Below the pieces are notes generated by a model that was not told the origin of the DNA, ran no database searches, and was given only the letters and a program-made list of their open reading frames with translations. A DNA stretch of 64,000 bases from JAWKZG01 sp041396125 (GTDB taxonomy: Bacteria > Pseudomonadota > Gammaproteobacteria > Competibacterales > Competibacteraceae). A program made the position numbers and the translations under genes. The first letter of the stretch is position 1. Every line of letters starts with the position of its first letter. The DNA lies in assembly GCA_041396125.1 (NCBI GenBank), contig JAWKZG010000002.1, forward strand, positions 248,001-312,000. Direction: 5' to 3'. Below, one piece after another: positions 54,684 to 62,237 of the stretch.

Positions 54684-56426
54684 TTATTTGTACATCGTTT
54701 GGTTCTTGGTGCCCGGCGCGTACTCGTTCGGATCAACCCAGATATTCACCACCGCACACTTGCCGGTTTTGGCGATTGCCTCGCGAGCGCGTTGCAGGGC
54801 CGGTTGAATATCTTTGGGATCACGCACTTCCTCGCCGTAGCCGCCGATCATCTGGCCAAATTTGGAAAACTCGACATCGCCGAGTTTATTGCCGATATCA
54901 CCGCGATTGGCGCCATATTTGGCGATCTGACCGTAGCGGATCTGGTTCATGGCGGAGTTATTGCCGACAATGGCCAGATAGGGTGCGCCAAAGCGCTGGG
55001 CTGTTTCCATATCGAACGCGGTCATGCCGAATGCGCCATCGCCGTAAAAACACACGACTTCTTTCTGCGGATGGGCCAGTTTGGAGGCCATTGCGAAGCC
55101 GGTACCCACACCGAGCGAACCGAGCGCACCGGGATCCATCCATTGGCCGGGCCGGCGCGGCCGCACAGCTTGCGCCGAAATGGTGACAACGTCGCCGCCA
55201 TCACCAATATAAATGGTGTCGTCGGTCAGAAATTCGTTGATCTCCCAGGCGACCCGGTAAGGGTGAATCGGGGCCTGATCGGATTTGAACAGCGGCATGA
55301 GTTTGTCCAGTGCTTTCGCTTCGGCCTCGCGCAATTGTTTCATCCATTGCTGGCGGGCCTGCCGTTTGCCCTGGTCGAGCCGACCGGAAGCCGCTTGCAG
55401 CACAGCGCTGAGCACCGCACCCGGATCGCCGACCAGACCGAGCGAGATGTCGCGGTTTTTACCAACAGTGCGATAATCCATGTCGATCTGTACCAGGGTT
55501 ACTTCACTGTTGATTCGCTTGCCGTAGCCCATGCGAAAATCAAAAGGGGTGCCGACAATCACGATCACATCGGCATTTTTAAACGCCTGACTGCGGGTGC
55601 GATCGAAATGGTGTGGATCGCCGGGCGGCAACAGGCCGCGGCTGCCGCCGTTGAAATAACCGGGGATATCCAGCCCGCGTAACAAGGCAATGGCTTCTTC
55701 ATGACCGCGCGCAGCCCAGACCTGCTGACCGAACAAAATAGCCGGGCGTTCGGATTTGGACAGAATATCCGCCAGTTTTTCGATGTCCTGGGGATCACCG
55801 ATAGATTTGGTCGATGCCCGGTAATGGCCCGGCTTGGGCACTACGGCTTTCTCGGCGGGCACTTCGCGGTCCAGCACATCACGGGGAATTTCCAGATAAG
55901 AGGGTCCGTAGGCACCGGCAAAGCACTCCCGTGCCGCCATTGCCACCATATCGGCAACGCGCTCGGTGGCCGGTACGGTGGCCGCGAATTTGGTGATAGC
56001 AGACATCATATCGACGTGGGGCAGATCCTGTAGCGAGCCCATTTTATGCTGACTCAGCGCGCCCTGGCCGCCGATATGTAGCACCGGGCTTTCCGAGCGA
56101 AATGCGGTGGCGATGCCGGTAACCGCGTTGGTGCAACCGGGGCCAGCGGTGGTCACCACACAGCCCAGTTTGCCGGTCTGGCGGGCATAGCCATCAGCGG
56201 CATGGGCGGCAACCTGCTCGTGCCGCACATCGACAATGCGGATACCTTCATCCAGGCAGCCATCGTAGATATCGATGATATGCCCACCGCAGAGCGTGAA
56301 AATGGTATCCACGCCTTCGTTTTTCAGCGCTCTGGCGACCAGATGGCCGCCAGAAATGAGCTGGCCGGTACGGTCTTTCTGGGCCAGGGTGTCGGTTGCG
56401 GTAGAGGACGCTTCAGCGCTTGACAT
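54684..56426 (-). CDS. ThDP enzyme, 2-hydroxyacyl-CoA lyase/oxalyl-CoA decarboxylase-type
   Basis: A 580-residue thiamine diphosphate enzyme with the usual three domains. E70 in VRHEQVAAHA activates the cofactor; the binding motif is GDGAFGMTAFDMETAQRFGAPYLAIVGNNSAMN (by parts: GDG ... NN). At residues 130-140 it reads GSLQDLPHVDM, which lines up with GAFQEFPQVEA of 2-hydroxyacyl-CoA lyase and FQEVD of acetolactate synthase; classical oxalyl-CoA decarboxylase has GDYEEMDQM there, whose Tyr-Glu pair is catalytic. So it may cleave 2-hydroxyacyl-CoA to formyl-CoA and an aldehyde, decarboxylate oxalyl-CoA, or both. AAGGAG 9 bases upstream fixes the start at 56426. First enzyme gene after the GntR regulator. 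Confidence 0.8.
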   Translation of the reverse strand: MSSAEASSTATDTLAQKDRTGQLISGGHLVARALKNEGVDTIFTLCGGHIIDIYDGCLDEGIRIVDVRHEQVAAHAADGYARQTGKLGCVVTTAGPGCTNAVTGIATAFRSESPVLHIGGQGALSQHKMGSLQDLPHVDMMSAITKFAATVPATERVADMVAMAARECFAGAYGPSYLEIPRDVLDREVPAEKAVVPKPGHYRASTKSIGDPQDIEKLADILSKSERPAILFGQQVWAARGHEEAIALLRGLDIPGYFNGGSRGLLPPGDPHHFDRTRSQAFKNADVIVIVGTPFDFRMGYGKRINSEVTLVQIDMDYRTVGKNRDISLGLVGDPGAVLSAVLQAASGRLDQGKRQARQQWMKQLREAEAKALDKLMPLFKSDQAPIHPYRVAWEINEFLTDDTIYIGDGGDVVTISAQAVRPRRPGQWMDPGALGSLGVGTGFAMASKLAHPQKEVVCFYGDGAFGMTAFDMETAQRFGAPYLAIVGNNSAMNQIRYGQIAKYGANRGDIGNKLGDVEFSKFGQMIGGYGEEVRDPKDIQPALQRAREAIAKTGKCAVVNIWVDPNEYAPGTKNQTMYK

Positions 56427-56509
56427 GATCAGGTTCTCCTTCATTTAAATGGCTCTAGCGGTTGGAGGGGTCCGGGCCGTTTGTGCAACAGCAGGTACCC
56501 GTTTTGTGC

Positions 56510-57199
56510 TTAGTCTAGGTAATGCACATTTTCTTCTATATGCTTGGCTAAATTGAGTGTGTGCTCGCGCACCAGCCGTTCGGCCCGATCAGCGTCACGC
56601 GCTTCCAGGGCTTCGATAATATGCATGTGATCAATGATGGAACGACTGGCACGGTCGTTTTCAGTGATCGTGCGGCGGCGGATGCCGCGTAGATGAATGA
56701 ACAGATTTTCAGTCATGTTTTCGAGTAGGTGGCAGCGACTGAGACTTAATATGGTTTGATGAAATTCGACATTCTTGTCGGAGTATTCGTCAATTTTGGC
56801 TTGTACCTGGGAGCCTTCAAATGTTGCGAACATGCGCCGCAGACTGGCAATATCCTCGTCACTGGCACGATCCACAATCAGCCGTGCTGCCATGCTTTCC
56901 AGGGCCGCCCAGACGAAGATCATTTCGATGATTTCCTGCTTGGTCTTACGCACCACAAAGGCACCGCGCCGCGGGATCATCTTGACCAGCCCTTCCTGCT
57001 CAAGTCGACACAAGGCTTCCCGCACCGGTGTCCGGCTGACACCTAAATTTTCTGACAGTTGTCGCTCATCAAGCCGATGTTGTTTATCGCTGTCGGCATA
57101 TATGGGGAGCGTACTGATGGCTTCTTTTAAAGCCGAGTAAATTCGATCTTTGAGAACGACATTGGAATCCAGGCGTTCAATAGCTAGTTTGGTGGTCAT
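56510..57199 (-). CDS. GntR-family regulator, FadR/FCD subgroup
   Basis: About 229 residues. Residues about 15-85 form the winged helix (LKDRIYSALKEAI, QLSENLGVSRTPVREALCRLEQEGLVKMIPRRGAFV), residues about 100-225 the all-helical FCD ligand domain with metal-type residues (EFHQTILSLS, IRRRTITEN, DHMHIIEALEARDADRAERLVREH). It binds a palindromic operator and a carboxylic-acid ligand in most relatives. ATG at 57199 (MTTKLAIER) is preferred; the ATG at 57238 lies inside the operator palindrome. Leads the minus-strand operon, 84 bases before the ThDP enzyme gene, and so probably regulates the C1 genes and itself. Confidence 0.88.
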   Translation of the reverse strand: MTTKLAIERLDSNVVLKDRIYSALKEAISTLPIYADSDKQHRLDERQLSENLGVSRTPVREALCRLEQEGLVKMIPRRGAFVVRKTKQEIIEMIFVWAALESMAARLIVDRASDEDIASLRRMFATFEGSQVQAKIDEYSDKNVEFHQTILSLSRCHLLENMTENLFIHLRGIRRRTITENDRASRSIIDHMHIIEALEARDADRAERLVREHTLNLAKHIEENVHYLD

Positions 57200-57226
57200 G
57201 GCGGCGTTAAAATCATGAATATTGTA

Positions 57227-57247
57227 TTTGGTATACATTATACCAAA
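57227..57247. promoter_or_regulatory. Perfect operator palindrome of the GntR regulator
   Basis: TTTGGTATA (57227-57235), CAT, TATACCAAA (57239-57247): nine-base arms with no mismatch. GGTATA/TATACC half-sites are typical for FCD-type GntR proteins. It overlaps the first possible start of the regulator gene, so binding there would block its own transcription and that of the operon. Confidence 0.65.
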
Positions 57248-57621
57248 TGATCCGGGCTTAGAAAACTACCCTTGTACAACAAAAAGCCTTTAGTTTTGAC
57301 AAAAACTTACGATCTAATCCCCAATGATAAACTTGTAAATAAACATGTAATGATAGGCAGTACCTGATTAGTGACTATAAAAGGTAGACAGGCACGGCAA
57401 TTGTAATAACATCAAGATCCTGCATTGGGCAGCAGCACGACGGCATAATAATAACCAGACACTGTACCGTCTTGTCCTGCAGAGCAGGTGCCATGTATTA
57501 ATGCGGGCTACGACAAAAACCGGCTGCAGGATGACAACATTGCGGCAGGTAACGACTACTGTAGGGCAGGATCCAGGACCATGACTTTTTCCGATCAGAG
57601 AACAACGAAGAACAGAGCAGC
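57248..57621. other. Gene-free divergent spacer
   Basis: About 375 bases between the GntR-led operon (minus) and the PAS-GGDEF-EAL gene (plus). The 100 bases next to the operator are AT-rich and would contain both promoters. No conserved open frame or stable hairpin stands out. Confidence 0.5.
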
Positions 57622-60561
57622 TTGCGCGTGAAGTTATTCACAAAAGTCGCTACAAGGGTTGCCACGACGGTCTCCGACGCGCTGGCGCAAACGGGTTTTG
57701 TGCCGCGTTATTCCAGACATGCACGCAAAAAACAGGTGGCAACGAACGGGGCGACAGGTGGCAAACAGATCAGGGATGAGCTTGTTGATACCGGTGTGGA
57801 CTGGTTATGGGAAACGGATGTATTGCATCGTATAAGCGCACTGTCGCCCGTGGCATCGCAGGATTATCCGATCCGCGAGCAGGAGCTGCATCATCGCGCC
57901 CTGGCCGATCTGGTGTTGACCGAAGTATGCCCGCAGCAATGGGCGTATATCAGCCAGCAATTGAGGGCCGGGCAGGCATTTCGCAATGTATTGCTCTGTC
58001 TGCAGACCGGATCGTTGCTGCGCTGGGTTTTTCTTACCGGCAAGCCCCGGCTTTCGCCCCGTGGGGGCATGCTGGGCTTTAGCGGCAGTGCGCGCGAATT
58101 GCTGCCGGCGACGCTGCCTGATCTGAACGGTGCCGTAGTTGGCAGTGGCCTGGCCCTGTTCGGACCACAAGCCCAGTTACTGGCCTGGAACACGCGGTTT
58201 GCCCAACTCCACGCCTATCTGGGCGGACATTTGAAAGTTGGACTGGATATCCGTCACTGGCTGGAGCTGCAGCTTGAGCAGGGCGTTATCAGTCTGGACG
58301 ACGGGCAGGATGCTGCCGCCTGGCTGGAGCAGCGGCTGGCACAGTTGAGTCAGCCGGTTGCGGCTGATCGGGGCTGGCTGAACGATGTTATCAGCTGGCG
58401 CCATTACCAGCGTCTGAGTTTGTCCGATGGCCGTATGCTGTGGCTGGAAAGCCCCATGGGCCCGGCTTCGGACGAACAGGTCGGCGAGACTGCGGGAGTC
58501 CGGGTACCGAGTGGTGATGCACCTGCCGTGTTATTGCTCGACAGCCGGACGCTGCGCATTATCGATTCCAATGCAGCCGCTGCTAACCTGTACGAATGTG
58601 CGCGTGCAGAACTGGTCGGGCTGAACGTACTGGATTTGTTTGCCCATACCGATGAGGCCATCTCGTTTATCGGCCGGGCGCTGGCGCAGGGCAGTGGTTA
58701 TGCGAACCGGCTGACACACCATACCTTGCCGGGCAAACCTTTCAGTGTGGTCATGCATATTACCGAGCTGGAACATGCTGGCAACAATAATAGTGTGTGC
58801 CTGATTATCAATCCCAGCACCAGCACCAGCACCAGCACCAATACCGATGCGCCCGCGCCGAATAGCGGTAATGAGCTGTTGCAGCGGTTTCAGGATTTCG
58901 CCGAGATTGCGGTCGATGTAGCCTGGGAGCTGGATGCCGCCAATCGCCTTGTGTATGTCTCGGAGTCACTGGCCAAACTGACGGGCCGAACCGCACTGGC
59001 GCTGCAGGGGCAGGATTTCAGCATGGTGCTGCAGGGGATGACGCATGAGCCCAAAAGCGTGCGGTCTTTTTTGCAGCGGCTGGAGGCCAAATCAGCAGCA
59101 ACGACGGAATTGACGGTTCAGCTGCCAAATGACGCTGTCGCGGTCTATCGCATGATTGCCAAGCCGGTGTTGAGCCCTGGGGGCGAGTTTAAAGGCTATC
59201 GTGGGGTCGGACAGGACATTACAGACTCTTATCAGCTGTCGCAGCAGCTTATTCATCAGGCCACCCACGATGAGCTGACCGGGTTGATTAACCGGCGCGA
59301 ATTCGAGCACCGGCTGGCCGGGGCGCGGGAGCGTTCCAAAACCAGCGGGATCGAGCATGTTTTGTGTTATCTGGATCTGGATCAGTTCAAAATTGTCAAC
59401 GATACCGTAGGGCATAATGCAGGCGATCAACTGCTGCGCCAGGTGGCCGGTATGCTGGCCAGTCGGGTGCGTAAACACGATACTGTAGCGCGTCTGGGTG
59501 GTGATGAATTTGGGGTTTTACTCGATGGTTGCAATCTGGATGTTGCCTGCCGTATTGCCCAGGCTCTGATTGATGATCTGAAAAGTTTTCGGTTTTCCTG
59601 GCAGGACAATCAGTTTGAAATCGGTGCCAGTATCGGTCTGGTGCCTATCAGTATGTCCAGCAGCACGGTGTCGCATCTGCTGTCGCTGGCCGATATTGCC
59701 TGTTATGCGGCCAAGGATGGTGGCCGTAACCGCTATCATGTCTACCAGCCGGAAGATGAGGAAGTGGCGCAACGGCAAGCCGATCTGCGTAGTGCTGCCA
59801 GCCTGTCGCAGGCCTTGCATGATAAGCGTTTCATCCTGCTGGGACAGTCCATCGAGCCGCTCCAGCAAGATAGCGACAGTGTCTGCGAACATATCGAGAT
59901 TCTGGTCCGGGTAGCCGATACCGAGGGGCATATCCTGGAGCCCGGTGCGTTTATTCCGGCCGCCGAGCGTTTCGGTATGATGGTGGCCATAGATCGCTGG
60001 GTAGTCAGCAGCGCGCTGGCGCAATATGCAACGGTTTTCAAGAATGCCGTCAACGGCAGCGGTATCATGGCGATCAATTTGTCTGGCCTGTCGTTAACGG
60101 ATCCGGACATGACCAACTATATCCAGACTGAACTGAAAAATTCCCGAGTGCCGCCGGATTGTATCTGCTTCGAGATTACGGAAACTGCTGCTATCCGAAA
60201 TTTTGCCCAGGCCAAGCGCTTTGTATCGGAGTTGCGTCAGTTGGGCTGTTTGTTTTCTCTGGATGATTTCGGCAGCGGCTTATCATCGTTTTCCTACCTG
60301 CGAGAGTTTTCCGTCGATTATCTCAAGATCGATGGCAGCTTTGTGCGTCGGATGGCGCAGGATAAAGTCAATCACACGCTGGTGTCGGCTATTAATGATG
60401 TCGGTCATGCCATGGGTATGCAAACTATCGCTGAAAGCGCGGAAGACAAGGAAACGGTCAGTCTGCTGAAAAACATGGGCGTCGATTTTGTGCAAGGCTA
60501 TGGTATCTCCAAACCCCGTTTGCTATATCGCCATGGCCGGGTACCGAATCTGGTGCTGTAA
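57622..60561 (+). CDS. PAS-GGDEF-EAL c-di-GMP signalling protein
   Basis: A 979-residue soluble protein. Residues about 1-280 hold diverged PAS-like parts (GSGLALFGPQAQLLAWNTRFAQL), about 295-385 a PAS domain (LLLDSRTLRIIDSNAAAANLYECARAELVGLNVLDLF by parts), about 415-530 another (WELDAANRLVYVSESLAKLTGR). The GGDEF domain has an intact RLGGDEFGVLL site and DLDQFKIVNDTVGHNAGDQ. The EAL domain has EIL instead of EAL (HIEILVRVAD) but keeps CFEITETAAI, LDDFGSGLSS, YLKIDGSFV and IAESAED, so its activity needs testing. A short Ser-Thr repeat links the PAS domains. Start TTG 57622; GTG 57628 is an alternative. Probably monocistronic. Confidence 0.87.
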   Translation: MRVKLFTKVATRVATTVSDALAQTGFVPRYSRHARKKQVATNGATGGKQIRDELVDTGVDWLWETDVLHRISALSPVASQDYPIREQELHHRALADLVLTEVCPQQWAYISQQLRAGQAFRNVLLCLQTGSLLRWVFLTGKPRLSPRGGMLGFSGSARELLPATLPDLNGAVVGSGLALFGPQAQLLAWNTRFAQLHAYLGGHLKVGLDIRHWLELQLEQGVISLDDGQDAAAWLEQRLAQLSQPVAADRGWLNDVISWRHYQRLSLSDGRMLWLESPMGPASDEQVGETAGVRVPSGDAPAVLLLDSRTLRIIDSNAAAANLYECARAELVGLNVLDLFAHTDEAISFIGRALAQGSGYANRLTHHTLPGKPFSVVMHITELEHAGNNNSVCLIINPSTSTSTSTNTDAPAPNSGNELLQRFQDFAEIAVDVAWELDAANRLVYVSESLAKLTGRTALALQGQDFSMVLQGMTHEPKSVRSFLQRLEAKSAATTELTVQLPNDAVAVYRMIAKPVLSPGGEFKGYRGVGQDITDSYQLSQQLIHQATHDELTGLINRREFEHRLAGARERSKTSGIEHVLCYLDLDQFKIVNDTVGHNAGDQLLRQVAGMLASRVRKHDTVARLGGDEFGVLLDGCNLDVACRIAQALIDDLKSFRFSWQDNQFEIGASIGLVPISMSSSTVSHLLSLADIACYAAKDGGRNRYHVYQPEDEEVAQRQADLRSAASLSQALHDKRFILLGQSIEPLQQDSDSVCEHIEILVRVADTEGHILEPGAFIPAAERFGMMVAIDRWVVSSALAQYATVFKNAVNGSGIMAINLSGLSLTDPDMTNYIQTELKNSRVPPDCICFEITETAAIRNFAQAKRFVSELRQLGCLFSLDDFGSGLSSFSYLREFSVDYLKIDGSFVRRMAQDKVNHTLVSAINDVGHAMGMQTIAESAEDKETVSLLKNMGVDFVQGYGISKPRLLYRHGRVPNLVL
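58816..58839 (+). repeat. Four tandem AGCACC hexamers inside the PAS-GGDEF-EAL gene
   Basis: Each unit encodes Ser-Thr, giving the linker STSTSTST between two PAS domains. Gain or loss of units keeps the frame, so it would only change linker length. Confidence 0.7.
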
Positions 60562-60574
60562 AACTGTGTCCGCT

Positions 60575-61090
60575 TCAGCGCGCTGCGACAGTGAGCTGAA
60601 AAAGCGGCAGATAACGGCCGGGAATACTGTCTGATTCGCGCTGGCCAAGCAGCGTAGCGCCAGCTGCCTGATAAAAGCCCGCCGCGTTGGGATCTGCCTG
60701 AATAAGCAAATCCTGTGCACCCAGTTTTTGCGCGATCTGTTGCGCATGCCGCAGCAACGCCCGGCCCAGTCCCTGGCCAATATAGGCCGGTTCGATAAAC
60801 AAAGCGGCCAGTTCCATTTCCATATCGCTGTCCGCCAGTTCCTCAAGCGCATAAAATCCCAGTATTGATGTGGGTGACTTCAAGGACAATTCAGCAGGTT
60901 CGGCTACATAAACGTGTGCTGAGGCAGCGCTGATCTGTGCCGGGGTATAGCTCAGTTCATCCCGACAGGCTGCCATGAACTCGGCTGAATAGCCCCAGTA
61001 GGCCTTGGCGCGCAGAGCCAGAGTGCTGAGCTGTCGGGCCTCGTCGTTGTCAGCGCGGGCCGGGCGGATTGAGTGGGGTACAGTTTGCAT
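60575..61090 (-). CDS. GNAT-family N-acetyltransferase
   Basis: A 171-residue acetyltransferase. The start SIRPARADNDEARQLSTLALRAKAYWGYSAEFM is the GNAT opening with the KAYWGY pattern of a common bacterial subgroup; motif A is LAALFIEPAYIGQGLGRALLRHAQQIA (acetyl-CoA pyrophosphate loop GQGLGR), and NAAGFYQAAGATLLGQRES gives motif B. The acceptor is unknown. It is convergent with the PAS-GGDEF-EAL gene, only 13 bases away, and 55 bases downstream of the LysR gene end on the same strand. Confidence 0.87.
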   Translation of the reverse strand: MQTVPHSIRPARADNDEARQLSTLALRAKAYWGYSAEFMAACRDELSYTPAQISAASAHVYVAEPAELSLKSPTSILGFYALEELADSDMEMELAALFIEPAYIGQGLGRALLRHAQQIAQKLGAQDLLIQADPNAAGFYQAAGATLLGQRESDSIPGRYLPLFQLTVAAR

Positions 61091-61145
61091 GGCAGTGTTT
61101 CGGTTGTGGCCGTCTTGTATAGACAGGACTTGTCAGGACAATATA

Positions 61146-62080
61146 TCAACAAAGATAAGGCTGGATGCTGTTATCGGCGTTGATTTCTGCCAGTAACCAG
61201 TCTTCAAAGGTGCTGATGCGCGGATCATTGAGCAATTCCTTGCGATAGACCAGATACCACGCTCCCGGCTCGGGGATCGCCAGCGTAAAAGGCCGTAACA
61301 GTCGGCCACTGACCAAATCCTGTGCGGCAAACGGGCCGCTGGTTATGGCAACCCCCTGACCTTCAGCCGCCGCTTCGTAAGCCAGCAGATAGGTATCCAC
61401 CTGCGGTCCGGGCCGCTCAGCCAGTTGCGGCAGCTGCGCAGCATCGAGCCAGGTGCGCCAGTTATCCTCATCGGTGTACACCCGCAGCAATTTGACGTTG
61501 GTCAGATCGGCCGGTTGACGCAGCCCCAGTCCGCCTTGCTGCAGGGCTGGACTGCAGACCGGAAAAATCAGTGAACGGAACAAAACCGGTAATGCAGGCG
61601 GGGATTGTGCGGGCCGCGCAGATAAATCATGCCCAGATCGGCCTGATCATCATCAAAATCCCAGGCCATAACGCTGCTGAGCAGGCGCAAGGAAAAATCC
61701 GCTGCGGTAAAACGGTGCAGACGAGGCATCAGCCAGCGCACCGCAACAGTGATATAAACCCCGAGCGTCAGATCACCGTGGCCGCTGGTCTGGCGTATCA
61801 GCCGCAATCCCTGACGAATCTGCTCGAAACTGTCGCGTACGATCGGCAGCAGTAATTTACCCGCTGGCGTCAGTTGTACACTGCGACCACGGCGCCAGAA
61901 CAGGGCTGTATGCAAATGCTGTTCCAGCTGGCGGATTTGGTGACTGACTGCCGAGCGGGTAACGCACAGCTCGATGGCGGCTGCGCCAAAATTCAAATGT
62001 CGGGCAGCGGCTTCAAAACATCGCAGGCCTGCCAGCGGTGGTAAACGTTCAGGCGATGGGCTAACCGTACCCTTTTCCAT
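61146..62080 (-). CDS. LysR-family regulator (GcvA-like), one frameshift
   Basis: About 311 residues. The N-terminal helix-turn-helix reads PLAGLRCFEAAARHLNFGAAAIELCVTRSAVSHQIRQLEQHL (by parts), GcvA-type; the effector domain follows (GDLTLGVYITVAVRWLMPRLHRF, DQADLGMIYL). A run of four T where five are expected (near 61580) breaks the frame after LHYRF; the right reading is LFRSLIFPVCSPALQ, then YTDEDNWRTWLDAA and AAAEGQGVAITSGPFAAQDL. Divergent from the MttB-type gene with about 157 bases between, which marks it as the likely regulator of the methyltransferase operon. Confidence 0.85.
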
Positions 62081-62237
62081 GTTCGTGTGCGCTCAGATAA
62101 GCAAATGTATAAGGTGAATTATATTCACCAGTTGACTAAAAACTATCGCTTGTTGCAAATGCTGCTGACTGGCAGGCTAGGGTTGCCGGTAAACCACCGA
62201 AAAACAATCCGAAAATTGCCTTCGAGGAGTAAGCAGA

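Noticed and set aside
54684..56426. Naming the ThDP enzyme oxc outright because it sits next to frc.
   Set aside because: Residues 130-140 follow the lyase/ALS pattern and lack the Tyr-Glu pair of oxalyl-CoA decarboxylase, so a neutral superfamily name is safer.
58816..58839. Phase-variable switch in the PAS-GGDEF-EAL gene.
   Set aside because: The repeat unit is six bases, so copy-number changes keep the reading frame.
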